Origin: Rhizobium sp. WYCCWR10014
GTDB taxonomy: Bacteria; Pseudomonadota; Alphaproteobacteria; Rhizobiales; Rhizobiaceae
Reading direction: 5' to 3'
DNA: 64,000 nt
NCBI RefSeq assembly: GCF_001657485.1
Contig: NZ_LXFU01000048.1
Span: 186,001-250,000, forward strand
Below are positions 44,384 to 53,688 of this stretch, one piece after another. Below the pieces are notes generated by a model. It was not told the DNA's origin and made no database searches. It was given only the letters and a program-made list of their open reading frames with translations. The stretch's first letter is position 1. Every line of letters begins with the position of its first letter. Position numbers and translations under genes: made by a program.

Positions 44384-45787
44384 TCAGAAGAACGACGCCG
44401 CCATTTCCGGCGGGCCTTCCAGCGCATGGGCCATGAATTCCAGTGCGCCCTGCAGTTTCTCCCGGGTGATCGGTCCGCCAAGGCAGACACGCACGGCCTC
44501 GGGCGCCGTGCCCTCGACCGTGAAGGCATCGCTTGCGACGACGCCGATGCCGGAAGAACGGGTATGGCTGCCGAAGGTGGAGCGGGTCCAGCCATTGGAG
44601 AGCGGCAGCCAGATGTTGAAGCTGATCGGATCGGCGCGGTAGCTGCCGTCCGGCAGGATGGCGGCGACCATTTGCTGGCGGGCGGCGGCCTCGGCACGGA
44701 TGAAACGCAGGATCGTATCGGCAGTGCCGTCCTCGACCCAGCGGGTGGCGAGCGCCACGGTCAGCGGCGAGGCCATGACATTGTTGGCGCGCATGGCGCT
44801 GACGAAGGGCCACACGGCCTTGCTGTCCGGCGCCACGACATAGGCAAGGCGCAGACCCGCGCCGATGCATTTCGCCAGCCCGCCGATATGCCAGGTCAGA
44901 TCGGGCGCCGTCGCCGCGAGCGGCGCCGGGCCGTGCTGCGGAATGAAGCCATAGGCATCGTCTTCGACGATCGGCACGTGATATTTGCGGGCAACGGCGC
45001 AGATTTCCTCGCGGCGCCTGGCCGGAATGGTCAGCGTCGTCGGGTTCTGCAGCGTCGGATTGAGATAGAGCGCCTTCGGCTTCAATCTCTCACAGGCCTC
45101 GGCAAAGGCGTCCGGCAGGATACCGTCCTCGTCCATCGGCAGGCCGGTCAGATTGAGCCGCAGCTGGGCGGCGATCGAGCGCATGCCGGGATAGGTGATG
45201 ATTTCCGAAAGCACGGTCTCGCCCGGTTTTGCCAGTAGACCGAAGATCGCCAGCAGGGCCGGATGGGCGCCAGGTGTGACGAAGATGCGCTCCTGCGAGG
45301 GCACCAGCCCGCGACGGCTGAGCCAGGAGGCAGCAGCCTCCTTGTCCATGCTGGAGCCGCCGAAACCCTGGTAGCGCAGAAGTGGAATGAGGTTCGCCGT
45401 CACCGCCGACATGCCCTCGCGCATGCGGGCGATCAGCTCGGGATCATCCGGTTCCGGCGGCATGTTCATCGAGAAATCGACGATGGAGGCGCGGCGGGGA
45501 TCGGGCGCGGCGTCGGGCGCGAAGCCCTGGCGTTCCTTGTCCGCACCACCGGTGACGAAGGTGCCGCGGCCGACATGCGAATCGACAAGCCCGCGCTTCT
45601 GCGCCTCGACATAACCTCTTGCCACCGTGGTGAAATCGACATTCAGCCGCTTGGCGAGTTCGCGTTGCGGCGGCAGCCGGTCCCCAATCACCAGATGCCC
45701 GCTGCGCAGATCCATTTCGATCACATCGGCGATCGCCATATAACGGGGGCTGCTGCTGCGGCTGAGATCGGGATGCCAGTCTTTCAT
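44384..45787 (-). CDS. MocR-type GntR regulator / class I aminotransferase fusion
   Basis: This 467-residue protein has an N-terminal GntR winged helix (about 15-80: IADVIEMDLRSGHLVIGDRLPPQRELAKRLNVDFTTVARGY). It is joined to a full fold-type I PLP aminotransferase domain with the cofactor Lys in GGLAKCIGAGLRLAYV and the NPTLQNPTT segment. MocR proteins usually sense a PLP-linked or amine metabolite and regulate neighbouring genes; no obvious target is adjacent. The start at 45787 (MKDWHPDLSR) is chosen over a longer frame without support. Confidence 0.92.
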   Translation of the reverse strand: MKDWHPDLSRSSSPRYMAIADVIEMDLRSGHLVIGDRLPPQRELAKRLNVDFTTVARGYVEAQKRGLVDSHVGRGTFVTGGADKERQGFAPDAAPDPRRASIVDFSMNMPPEPDDPELIARMREGMSAVTANLIPLLRYQGFGGSSMDKEAAASWLSRRGLVPSQERIFVTPGAHPALLAIFGLLAKPGETVLSEIITYPGMRSIAAQLRLNLTGLPMDEDGILPDAFAEACERLKPKALYLNPTLQNPTTLTIPARRREEICAVARKYHVPIVEDDAYGFIPQHGPAPLAATAPDLTWHIGGLAKCIGAGLRLAYVVAPDSKAVWPFVSAMRANNVMASPLTVALATRWVEDGTADTILRFIRAEAAARQQMVAAILPDGSYRADPISFNIWLPLSNGWTRSTFGSHTRSSGIGVVASDAFTVEGTAPEAVRVCLGGPITREKLQGALEFMAHALEGPPEMAASFF

Positions 45788-46164
45788 GTCGTGATCCGTG
45801 TCGGTCTGATTCCTGATGAGATTGACCGTATATTGTTGCACAATGCCGCTGTCACGAAAAATGTCACGCGCCAAGTCCGGCGAACGACGCAGGACGGAAT
45901 GGCGCAGCTTTTGCGCGTGCCTTGAAACGTTTTCATGACGGATTGTCGCCGGACTTGACTGCTATCTGCGCAAATACAATCTGGCACGGCGACCGCGCCG
46001 TCGCAGGCCGATTTCGGCAGCGTGTGCGCCAATGACGTGCTGACGATCTGCTCGGCTTGCCGATCGGGCTTTCACCCGAGAAGGTCCGGGTGATGCGCGA
46101 GGACGGCAAGACAATCGGCAGCGTCTTCAGCGCGCCTTGACGAGGGTTGCCGCGAACTATGGCT
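45788..46164. other. 377-bp intergenic region holding a likely gene remnant
   Basis: It contains the upstream region of the MocR gene (minus) and, at 45990-46140, coding-like sequence on the plus strand that is broken by a frameshift (see the remnant entry). No intact gene is visible. Confidence 0.4.
46036..46140 (+). pseudogene. Gene remnant, C-terminal fragment
   Basis: An open stretch with good codon use encodes LLGLPIGLSPEKVRVMRED and ends TIGSVFSAP before TGA. It has no start codon and is preceded by an in-frame stop at 46033. A second frame just upstream (about 45990-46050) also looks coding, so a frameshifted and truncated gene is likely. The family is not recognised. Confidence 0.3.
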
Positions 46165-47124
46165 TCAGGCGTACGCCGCGAAAGCGTCGATGCCGGTCAG
46201 CCTTGCCGACAAGATCCACAGGCGTGCCGCCTCCTCGGGATTGGCTGCATGATCGCTGATGCCGCCGGGTTCTCCATCCTTAGCACGGATGGCGATATCG
46301 CAGTCCTCGCAATAGAGGCCTCCCATACCGTCAAGTTGCGGCGAGGTCGCCGCCCAAACCTGCGTCGCTGCCCCCTGGGCTGGCGTCTTGAATGTCGGAT
46401 CAATCGGCTTGCCGTCTGCATCGATCCAGCCGGCACTGACCATTTCCTCCTTTGCGAGATGGCGCTGCAAGGGGGTAAAGATCTTGCCCGGGTGCAGCGA
46501 GAAGGCGCGGATGCCGGTGTCGCGCCCGAGCCTGTCCAGATGCACGGCGAACAGTGCGTTGGCGGTCTTCGACTGACCGTAGGCCCGCCATTTGTCGTAA
46601 CCGGTCTCGAATTGCACATCCTCCCATCGTATGGCCGAGTTGTGATGGCCACCGGAGGAAACCGAAACGATGCGAGCGCCGGGCGAGATCGCCGGCCAAA
46701 GGCGGTTGACCAAGGCGAAATGGCCGAGATGGTTGGTCGCGAACTGTGCCTCCCATCCGTCGCCGATCCGCGTTTCCGGGCAGGCCATGATGCCGGCGCT
46801 GTTGATCAGAGTGTCGATGCCGCGGCCAGACGCGACGAACCGCTCGGCAAAGACGCGAACGCTTTCGAGGTCGGAAAGGTCGAGCCGATCAATCTCTACG
46901 CCATCGATACCGGCGACCGCGATGCGCGCCGCCTCGATGTTCCTTGCGCCGATGGTCACCTTGGCGCCGGCGCCCGCCAGAGCGCGCGTGGTCTCGAGCC
47001 CGAGGCCGGAATGGCCGCCGGTGACGATGGCGCACTTGCCGGAAAGATCGAGACCGGCCAGAACCTCGTCGGCCGTCGTGTGGGCTCCAAATCCGGAGCC
47101 GATGGGGACTTGTTTGTCATTCAT
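46165..47124 (-). CDS. SDR-family oxidoreductase (retinol dehydrogenase/WW-oxidoreductase-like)
   Basis: This 319-residue protein has a classical SDR Rossmann fold: TGGHSGLG for cofactor, NSAGIM, and catalytic Ser (SVSSGGHH) with YGQSK (Tyr and Lys intact). The start at 47124 (MNDKQVPIG) has AAAGG about 8 nt upstream. The longer size and the HHNSAIRWEDVQFE insertion resemble the WWOX/light-dependent protochlorophyllide-reductase-like SDR branch. It is divergent from an AraC regulator 124 bp away, its probable controller. Confidence 0.92.
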   Translation of the reverse strand: MNDKQVPIGSGFGAHTTADEVLAGLDLSGKCAIVTGGHSGLGLETTRALAGAGAKVTIGARNIEAARIAVAGIDGVEIDRLDLSDLESVRVFAERFVASGRGIDTLINSAGIMACPETRIGDGWEAQFATNHLGHFALVNRLWPAISPGARIVSVSSGGHHNSAIRWEDVQFETGYDKWRAYGQSKTANALFAVHLDRLGRDTGIRAFSLHPGKIFTPLQRHLAKEEMVSAGWIDADGKPIDPTFKTPAQGAATQVWAATSPQLDGMGGLYCEDCDIAIRAKDGEPGGISDHAANPEEAARLWILSARLTGIDAFAAYA

Positions 47125-47248
47125 GATAATTACCTTTGTTCTGCGACCTTGCCGTCGCTCGGGATGACGGTCGCGAGAATAGGGCGTGGTCTCCAGACGA
47201 TCCATGCGCTAAAATCCGACATCTCTTCGCCATCGTCCGGATTTTTAC

Positions 47249-48193
47249 ATGGACCCGTTATCCGATGTTCTCGCATTGCTCAAACCGCGCAGCTATGTTT
47301 CCGCGGGGCTCGACGCTGGCGGCGCTTGGGCGATCGATTTTCCGCCCCCGGATGGCATCAAGTTCAACGCGGTGATTTCAGGCGCGTGCTGGCTGAGTGT
47401 CGATGGCGTCCCCGAAGCTGTCCGCCTGGAGGAAAGCGACTGCTTTCTGCTGACGAGCCGCCGAGCCTTTCGTCTCGCCAGCGATCCGGCTCTCGAAGCG
47501 ATCCCGTCCGAAGCGATCTATTCGATCGCCCGCGACGGCATTGCGACTTGCAATGGCGGCGGCGATTTCTTCCTGATCGGCAGCCGTTTTTCCTTTTCGG
47601 GAGGAAATTCGGACATCCTTCTCGGAATCCTGCCGCCGATCGTCCATGTGAAGAGGGATTCCGATCACGCCGCCGTGCTGCGCTGGTGTCTCGATCGGAT
47701 GACGCGCGAATTGCGCGACCAGCAGCCAGGTGGCTTTCTGATGGCGGAGCATTTTGCTCATGTCATGCTCATGCAGGTGTTGCGCCTCCATATCGCATCG
47801 CCGAATGCGCGCGGCGTCGGCTGGCTTTTTGCGCTTACCGACCGGCGGATCGGTGCGGCTATCGGTGCCGTGCATGCCGATCCAGGCCGCAGGTGGACGC
47901 TGCAGTCGCTGGCTGAAAGGGCCTCGATGTCACGGTCCAGTTTTGCTCTCCACTTCAAGGAAAAGGTCGGGCTTGCGCCGATGGATTATCTGACGCGCTG
48001 GCGCATGCTCCTCGCAGGTGACCGATTGACAAACTCGGCCGAAGCAATTGCCGGTGTCGCCCTGTCGCTCGGTTATGAATCCGAAAGCGCATTCAGCACC
48101 GCTTTCAAGAGAGTGATGGGATGCTCGCCGCGGCAATATGGTCGCGCTCAGCCGCCCGCCGGTGCCATGCGAGATAGGCTCGGCGCTCAGTGA
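47249..48193 (+). CDS. AraC-family regulator with N-terminal cupin domain
   Basis: This 314-residue protein has a cupin_6-type N-terminal ligand domain (about 1-190) and a C-terminal double HTH (TLQSLAERASMSRSSFALHFKEKVG, then VALSLGYESESAFSTAFKRVMG-type segment). This is the standard AraC/XylS architecture. It is divergent from the SDR gene and is the likely activator of it. The ligand is unknown. Confidence 0.93.
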   Translation: MDPLSDVLALLKPRSYVSAGLDAGGAWAIDFPPPDGIKFNAVISGACWLSVDGVPEAVRLEESDCFLLTSRRAFRLASDPALEAIPSEAIYSIARDGIATCNGGGDFFLIGSRFSFSGGNSDILLGILPPIVHVKRDSDHAAVLRWCLDRMTRELRDQQPGGFLMAEHFAHVMLMQVLRLHIASPNARGVGWLFALTDRRIGAAIGAVHADPGRRWTLQSLAERASMSRSSFALHFKEKVGLAPMDYLTRWRMLLAGDRLTNSAEAIAGVALSLGYESESAFSTAFKRVMGCSPRQYGRAQPPAGAMRDRLGAQ

Positions 48194-48349
48194 AACCTTG
48201 ACTGGTGCGGGCATCGGAGGGAGGTCGCGCGTTGGCCTGCCGAAATTCCCTCCGATACGGTCTTGCACCCGCCATCCATTCTCTTACCTATTCAAGGAAG
48301 AATGCGCCGGCTTTCGGCCCTTCGCGTCGGCGCCCATCGGGATGAAAGC

Positions 48350-49255
48350 ATGAATATCGATCCGATTTTGCGGTCAGTCGTAGCTGTCCGCTCCTCCATT
48401 CCGGAAGATGCCTTCACGGCGGAGACGCTGGGCACTGTCCGGGAGGGCAGCGGCGTGGTCATTCGCGACAACGGACTGGTGCTGACCATCGGTTATCTCA
48501 TCACCGAGGCCGAAGAGGTCTGGCTGACGACCCATGACGGGCGGGTGGTTCCCGCGCATGCGCTTGCCTATGATCAGGAAAGCGGTTTCGGCCTGGTCCA
48601 GGCGCTTGGCCCCTTGAACGCGCCGGCGGTGGATCTCGGCAACGCGGCGACGGCCAAGGCCGGCGACCCTGTCGTGCTGGCGGATGGGATCGGTGAGTTC
48701 GTCGAGGCAAACATCGTCGCCCGGCAGGAATTTGCCGGCTATTGGGAATATCTGCTGGACGAGGCGATTTTCACAGCACCGGCCCATCCCTCCTGGGGTG
48801 GCGCGGCGCTGATCGGTTCGGACGGCAAGCTTCTCGGTATCGGTTCGCTTCGCCTGCAGATGAGCCATGGCGACGAGGTTGCGGATATCAACATGGTCGT
48901 GCCGATCGACCTTTTGCCGCCGATCCTCGACGATCTCCTGAACCGCGGCCAGGTCAACAAGCCGCCGCGGCCCTGGCTCGGCGCCTTCTCCGCCGAGAGC
49001 AATGGCGGCGTGGTGGTCATGAGCGTGGCCGAAGGCGGTCCGGCCGCCCAGGCGGGACTGCGTCAGGGCGATATCATTTCGGAGATCCGCGACGAAGAGG
49101 TCGATGGCCTGGCCGACTTCTACCGCAAGCTCTGGAGCAGCGGCCCGGCCGGCGCCGAAATCCCGATGCGCGTCCTCAGGAACGGCCGGGAAGCCTGGCT
49201 GCGCATCAAGTCCGCCGACCGCAACAGCTTTCTCAGAAAGCCGCAGCTGCAGTAA
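48350..49255 (+). CDS. HtrA-like pseudoprotease with PDZ domain
   Basis: This 301-residue protein has an S1C trypsin-like fold followed by one PDZ domain (about 205-290: PWLGAFSAESNGGVVVMSVAEGGPAAQAGLRQGD). Aligning conserved blocks, the catalytic His is Tyr49 (LTIGYLI for LTNAHVV), the Asp is Gly79 (ESGFGLV for RTDLAVL), and the Ser is Trp149 (PSWGGAA for GNSGGP). All three triad residues are lost, while the fold-forming glycines remain. No signal peptide is seen, so it is probably cytoplasmic. A scaffold or peptide-binding role is inferred. It is monocistronic. Confidence 0.85.
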   Translation: MNIDPILRSVVAVRSSIPEDAFTAETLGTVREGSGVVIRDNGLVLTIGYLITEAEEVWLTTHDGRVVPAHALAYDQESGFGLVQALGPLNAPAVDLGNAATAKAGDPVVLADGIGEFVEANIVARQEFAGYWEYLLDEAIFTAPAHPSWGGAALIGSDGKLLGIGSLRLQMSHGDEVADINMVVPIDLLPPILDDLLNRGQVNKPPRPWLGAFSAESNGGVVVMSVAEGGPAAQAGLRQGDIISEIRDEEVDGLADFYRKLWSSGPAGAEIPMRVLRNGREAWLRIKSADRNSFLRKPQLQ

Positions 49256-49325
49256 GGTCGCGCCAGCGTCCGTGAAAGCCGCTGGTGCTCATTCGAGCGG
49301 ATTGTCCGGGCATCCTTATCCCGCC

Positions 49326-50327
49326 TCAGAGATTTTCCGACGTGATCGTCAGGAAGCGCACCGGCTCGGCGCTGACCTCCACCTCGATAAGGCCGAGCCT
49401 GTTCAGGGCAAGGTCTATCGATCGCCTCGCCTGCACCTCCGGCGCCTGGTCGAGCACGATCGACATGATGCCACGACGGAGATAGTCCTGCGTCTCTCCC
49501 GTCAATTCGTGGCCGACCCAGAACGCCCGCCTGGCCTTGTTTGTCTCGAGCACGCTCGCAACACCCTTGTTATCGCCGCCCGCACTATAGACGCCGATGA
49601 TGCCAGGCTCCCGCCGGAGTGCCGCTTGCAGCAACTCCATGGCATTGTGCTCGTCATCGAGGTCGAACATGACCTCGATGAAACGATGGTCGTTTGAACC
49701 CTTCTCCGAGAGATAGCTGGAGAAGCCGCGAATCCGCTCCTTGTGGTTCTCATAGGCGCCGCTATGGCAGAGAGCGACGAACGAACCAGTGCGCTGCGCC
49801 AGCATGCCTGACATGTAGTGAGCCGCCGTGCGTCCGGCGGCATAGTTGTCGATGCCGACATAGGGCAGTTCCGAGGCTGGACGGGTCATGATCTGAACGA
49901 CGGGAATGCCGAGACCGGCGGCCTTGCGCACGCTGGTGACGACATCGGCATGGTCGGGCGCAACGACGATCAGCGCCGACCGGCGCGCCGTCGGATTGGC
50001 GATGTAGTGGGCAAATTGCGCCGGCTCGTTCTCGCGGACGAAGGTGCGGTGAACGGTGATGCTGTCGTCAAGCGAGGCGGCGATGCGCTCGAACGCCCGG
50101 TTCAGACGCGAATAGAAGCTGGTCTCCGGGCGAACGAGGATGACCTCTATCCGGATCAGGCCGCGATGGGCGACCGGCAGGCTTTGCCGGTATTCAAGCC
50201 GTCTTGCCGCCAGGAAGACTTTCTCCACCGTCTCCGGCCGCACGCCGCCGCGGCCGTTAAGGACGCGCTCGACGGTCGCTGTGCCAACGCCGGCTTGGCT
50301 TGCGACATCCTTCAAAGTCACCTTCAT
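49326..50327 (-). CDS. LacI-family transcriptional regulator
   Basis: This 333-residue regulator has an N-terminal LacI HTH (TLKDVASQAGVGTATVERVLNGRGGVRPETVEKV) and a periplasmic-binding-protein sugar domain (GIPVVQIMTRPASELPYVGIDNYAAGRTAAHYM). It resembles LacI regulators of polyol or sugar-acid genes in rhizobia. It is divergent from the three-gene cluster 50536-53590, with a palindromic operator between. Confidence 0.95.
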   Translation of the reverse strand: MKVTLKDVASQAGVGTATVERVLNGRGGVRPETVEKVFLAARRLEYRQSLPVAHRGLIRIEVILVRPETSFYSRLNRAFERIAASLDDSITVHRTFVRENEPAQFAHYIANPTARRSALIVVAPDHADVVTSVRKAAGLGIPVVQIMTRPASELPYVGIDNYAAGRTAAHYMSGMLAQRTGSFVALCHSGAYENHKERIRGFSSYLSEKGSNDHRFIEVMFDLDDEHNAMELLQAALRREPGIIGVYSAGGDNKGVASVLETNKARRAFWVGHELTGETQDYLRRGIMSIVLDQAPEVQARRSIDLALNRLGLIEVEVSAEPVRFLTITSENL

Positions 50328-50385
50328 CAGGGCTCACTCACTCCCAAAGCTGACAGAGCAGAGCATCGGCGCGCTGTGTCGTCAA

Positions 50386-50401
50386 TGATCAAATTTGATC
50401 A
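50386..50401. promoter_or_regulatory. Perfect 16-bp palindrome, LacI operator candidate
   Basis: TGATCAAATTTGATCA is fully self-complementary and lies 59 bp before the lacI-type start and 135 bp before the first catabolic gene. The location fits control of both directions. It differs from the usual CG-centred LacI-family operator by having an AAATTT centre. Confidence 0.65.
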
Positions 50402-50535
50402 AGGAAGCATTGGAGCATAGGGGCGCCGCGGCAGTATCGTGCCCGCAATCCGGGAGGAGCACCGGACGTCCAAAACAACCGAGATCAAGGATCATCCGCC
50501 GGCGCGAAGCGGCCGGGGGATGACGGAGGAGCCAG

Positions 50536-51450
50536 ATGAAGATCGCACTCGACCCGCATATGCACCGTCACCTCAACCTGCGCGACCTCTGCCGCAAGGC
50601 AGCGGAACTCGGCTATGAGCATATCGAGCTTTCACCGCGCGACGATTTTCTGCCCTGGTGGGTGCGCCCGCGGGCGCACAAGGAACGCATCGCGGAATTC
50701 AAGGCGGCCCTGAAGGATCACGGCGTCCAGCTCGCCTCGATCCTGCCGATGTATCGCTGGGCGAGCCCGCATGAGGACGAGCGGCAGGCCGCGGTGCGCT
50801 ACTGGAAGGAAGCAATCGCGATCGCCGCCGAAATGGGCTGCGATACGATGAACTCGGAATTCGGCCGCGGGCCGTCGCCGGATCGCAGCCACCGCGCCAG
50901 CTGCTGCGGCGGCATGCATACCCACGAACACAGCGAGGCTGCCTGGTGGCGCTCGATAGAAGAGCTCGTTCCGGTGTTCGAGCGCGAGGGCGTCACGCTC
51001 AACATGGAACCGCATCCGGAAGATTGGTGCGAAACGCTGCATCCGGCGATCGACATGCTGAAGACCATCGGCTCGAAGAACGTCAAATTCCTCTATTGCG
51101 CGCCGCATACCTTCTATTTCGGTGACGACATGGCGCGGATGATCCGCGATGCCGGCCCGCTGATCGCCCATGTGCATGTGGCCGATACCTATAATCACAA
51201 GGCGTCGTCAGGGCTGCGCTACATCATCAATCCGCCGGGCGCGAAGGTCACCATCCATCAGCACATGGATATGTACCAAGGCGAGATCAATTGGGATGTC
51301 TTCTTCTCCTCGCTCGCCGCGGTCGGGTTCGACGGCATCATCACCGCCTGCGTCTTCGGCTGGGAAGAACGTGCCGACGATTCCGGGCGCTTCATGCGCT
51401 CCGAAATTCAAAAATATGTCGACAAATACTGGCCCGGGAAACTTGGCTGA
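50536..51450 (+). CDS. Sugar phosphate isomerase/epimerase-like TIM-barrel protein (1)
   Basis: This 304-residue protein is of the xylose-isomerase-like TIM barrel (AP_endonuc_2) superfamily. Candidate metal ligands are Glu in NMEPHPEDW and His/Glu residues in HVHVADTYNHK and ITACVFGWEE. It probably isomerises, epimerises or dehydrates a keto-polyol or sugar derivative. It is first in a three-gene cluster with a second TIM-barrel protein and a Gfo/Idh/MocA dehydrogenase, a combination typical of inositol-like catabolism. The exact substrate is unknown. It includes a Cys-Cys-Gly-Gly-Met-His-Thr-His segment that might bind metal. Confidence 0.85.
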   Translation: MKIALDPHMHRHLNLRDLCRKAAELGYEHIELSPRDDFLPWWVRPRAHKERIAEFKAALKDHGVQLASILPMYRWASPHEDERQAAVRYWKEAIAIAAEMGCDTMNSEFGRGPSPDRSHRASCCGGMHTHEHSEAAWWRSIEELVPVFEREGVTLNMEPHPEDWCETLHPAIDMLKTIGSKNVKFLYCAPHTFYFGDDMARMIRDAGPLIAHVHVADTYNHKASSGLRYIINPPGAKVTIHQHMDMYQGEINWDVFFSSLAAVGFDGIITACVFGWEERADDSGRFMRSEIQKYVDKYWPGKLG

Positions 51451-51492
51451 TCGCCAACATCCGTCCCGGCACCCACTATCAGGAATAAAACC

Positions 51493-52416
51493 GTGACCAT
51501 CACGATTACGACAGCCCCCTGCTGCTGGGGCGTGGACGACGTCAACAATCCAAACCTTCCCTCCTGGGAACGCGTCTTCGACGAGGCGGCGGCGGCCGGC
51601 TATGGCGGCCTCGAACTCGGGCCGTACGGCTACGTGCCGCTCGATGATGCGCTTGTTGCAAAGGCGCTCACCGAGCGCAATCTCTTCATCGTCGCCGGCA
51701 CGATCTTCGACGATCTCGTCTCTCCTGAAAACCGGGAGACATTGCTGCGGCAGACGGACGAAATCTGCGCCGTCATCACCAGGCTGCCGCAGCCGGAACA
51801 GGTGGCAGGTCAGCGGTTCAGGACCCCCTATCTCACGGTTATGGACTGGGGGCACGACGAACGGGACTATGCTGCCGGCCATTCCGATCGTGCGCCGCGT
51901 CTCGATGACAAGGCCTGGGCCGGGATGGTCGCCAATATCACGGCGATCGCCGAACTCGCTCGGCAGAAATATGGCGTGCGCGCCGTCATCCACCCGCATG
52001 CGGGCGGCTATATCGAATTTGCCGATGAAATCGAGCGGGTGGCAGGTGACATTCCGCAGGAGATCGCCGGCTTCTGCCTCGACACCGGCCATAGCTATTA
52101 TGCCGGCATGGATCCCGTGGAAATGCTTCACCGCTATGCCGACAGGCTCGACTACGTCCACTTCAAGGACATCGACCAGAGCGTCTTCGACCGTGTGCTT
52201 GGCGAGAAGATCCGCTTCTTCGAGGCCTGCGGACAGGGTGTCATGTGCCCGATCGGCCGCGGCGTCATCGATTATCCCGCCGTCAAGCGAACGCTCGAGG
52301 AGATCGGCTACCACGGCTTCATCACCGTCGAACAGGAGCGTGATCCGAGGAATGTCGCCGGCAGCCTCGAAGATGTGAAGCAAAGCCGCGATTACCTGCG
52401 GTCGGTCGGATTTTAG
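51493..52416 (+). CDS. IolE-like TIM-barrel isomerase/dehydratase (2)
   Basis: This 307-residue xylose-isomerase-like TIM barrel has an N-terminus (CCWGVDDVNNPNLPSWERVFDEAAAAGYGGLELG) resembling 2-keto-myo-inositol dehydratase IolE. Metal-ligand candidates are His/Glu in VIHPHAGGYIEF, LDTGHSYY, VHFKDID and the terminal VEQERD. It lies 42 bp after the first TIM-barrel gene and 7 bp before the dehydrogenase. Inositol-derivative catabolism is inferred but not proven. Confidence 0.85.
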   Translation: MTITITTAPCCWGVDDVNNPNLPSWERVFDEAAAAGYGGLELGPYGYVPLDDALVAKALTERNLFIVAGTIFDDLVSPENRETLLRQTDEICAVITRLPQPEQVAGQRFRTPYLTVMDWGHDERDYAAGHSDRAPRLDDKAWAGMVANITAIAELARQKYGVRAVIHPHAGGYIEFADEIERVAGDIPQEIAGFCLDTGHSYYAGMDPVEMLHRYADRLDYVHFKDIDQSVFDRVLGEKIRFFEACGQGVMCPIGRGVIDYPAVKRTLEEIGYHGFITVEQERDPRNVAGSLEDVKQSRDYLRSVGF

Positions 52417-52423
52417 GGAAAAG

Positions 52424-53590
52424 ATGATGACGAATGACAGGAGAAAGCCGATCCGCTGGGGCATGGTCGGTGGCGGCAGAGGCAGCCAGATCGGTTATAT
52501 TCATCGCTCGGCAGCGCATCGCGACGACGTCTTTGCCCTTGCCGCGGGTGCCTTCGATATCGATCCGGAACGCGGCCGCGCCTTCGGCGTCGATCTCGGG
52601 CTCGACGAAGCCAGGAGCTACCGGGACTATGCGACGATGTTTGCCACTGAGGCCGGGCGAGCCGACGGCATCGAGGCCGTGTCGATCGCAACACCCAACA
52701 ATACGCATTTCGCGATCTGCAAGGCAGCACTCGAACATGATTTGCATGTGATCTGCGAAAAGCCACTCTGCTTCACGATCGCCGAAGCCGAAGAGCTGAA
52801 AGCGCTTTCCGAGGCGCGCGGCCGTATCGTCGGCGTGACTTATGGCTATGCCGGCCACCAGATGATCGAGCAAGCGCGCGCCATGGTCGGGAATGGCGAT
52901 CTCGGCGAGATCCGCATCGTCAACCTGCAATTCGCCCATGGCTTCCATAGTGCTGCGGTGGAGGAGCAGAACCCCTCGACGCGGTGGCGCGTCGATCCGA
53001 AATTCGCAGGTCCCAGCTATGTCCTCGGCGACGTCGGGACCCACCCGCTTTATATCGCCAAGGTCATCCTGCCGCACCTGAAGATCAGGCGTCTCCTCTG
53101 CACGCGTCAGAGCTTCGTGAAAAGCCGGGCGCCGCTCGAAGACAATGCGGTGACCCTGATGGAATATGATAATGGCGCAATCGCCACCATCTGGTCGAGC
53201 GCCGTCAATGCCGGCTCCATGCACGGCCAGAAGATCCGCATCGTCGGCTCGAAGGCCAGCATCGAATGGTGGGACGAGCGGCCGAACCAGCTATCTTACG
53301 AGATACAGGGCGAACCGGCCCGCATTCTCGAGCGCGGCATGGACTATCTCTATCCCGAGGCCAGGATCGACGACAGGATCGGCGGCGGCCATCCGGAAGG
53401 TCTCTTCGAAGCCTGGGCGAACCTCTATCGCCGCTTCGGCTTTGCCATCAACAGAGAGCGCGGCCTCGCTCCTGCGGGGATCGAAGAGCTGGTCTTTCCC
53501 GATGTCGATGCCGGACTGGAAGGGGTCCGCTGGGTGGAAAACTGCGTGCGGTCCGCCGATGCCGGCGGGGTCTGGCTGGATTATCGCTAG
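52424..53590 (+). CDS. Gfo/Idh/MocA-family oxidoreductase
   Basis: This protein has 388 residues (or 387 from the next ATG). It has an N-terminal NAD(P)-binding domain (RWGMVGGGRGSQIG) and the family EKP catalytic motif (HVICEKPLCFT). A C-terminal alpha/beta domain contains GDVGTHPLYIAKVI and GHPEGLFEAWANLY. It probably oxidises a sugar or cyclitol. It is the last gene of the LacI-controlled cluster, 7 bp after the second TIM-barrel gene. Confidence 0.92.
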   Translation: MMTNDRRKPIRWGMVGGGRGSQIGYIHRSAAHRDDVFALAAGAFDIDPERGRAFGVDLGLDEARSYRDYATMFATEAGRADGIEAVSIATPNNTHFAICKAALEHDLHVICEKPLCFTIAEAEELKALSEARGRIVGVTYGYAGHQMIEQARAMVGNGDLGEIRIVNLQFAHGFHSAAVEEQNPSTRWRVDPKFAGPSYVLGDVGTHPLYIAKVILPHLKIRRLLCTRQSFVKSRAPLEDNAVTLMEYDNGAIATIWSSAVNAGSMHGQKIRIVGSKASIEWWDERPNQLSYEIQGEPARILERGMDYLYPEARIDDRIGGGHPEGLFEAWANLYRRFGFAINRERGLAPAGIEELVFPDVDAGLEGVRWVENCVRSADAGGVWLDYR

Positions 53591-53688
53591 GTCTTCAAGA
53601 GCCGCGGTGTGGCCCTGTCCTCAAATCGCGCCCTATGCCGGCGTTACACCGCCGCGCTGGAGGCATGTTCAAGGACATCAGTCCACAC

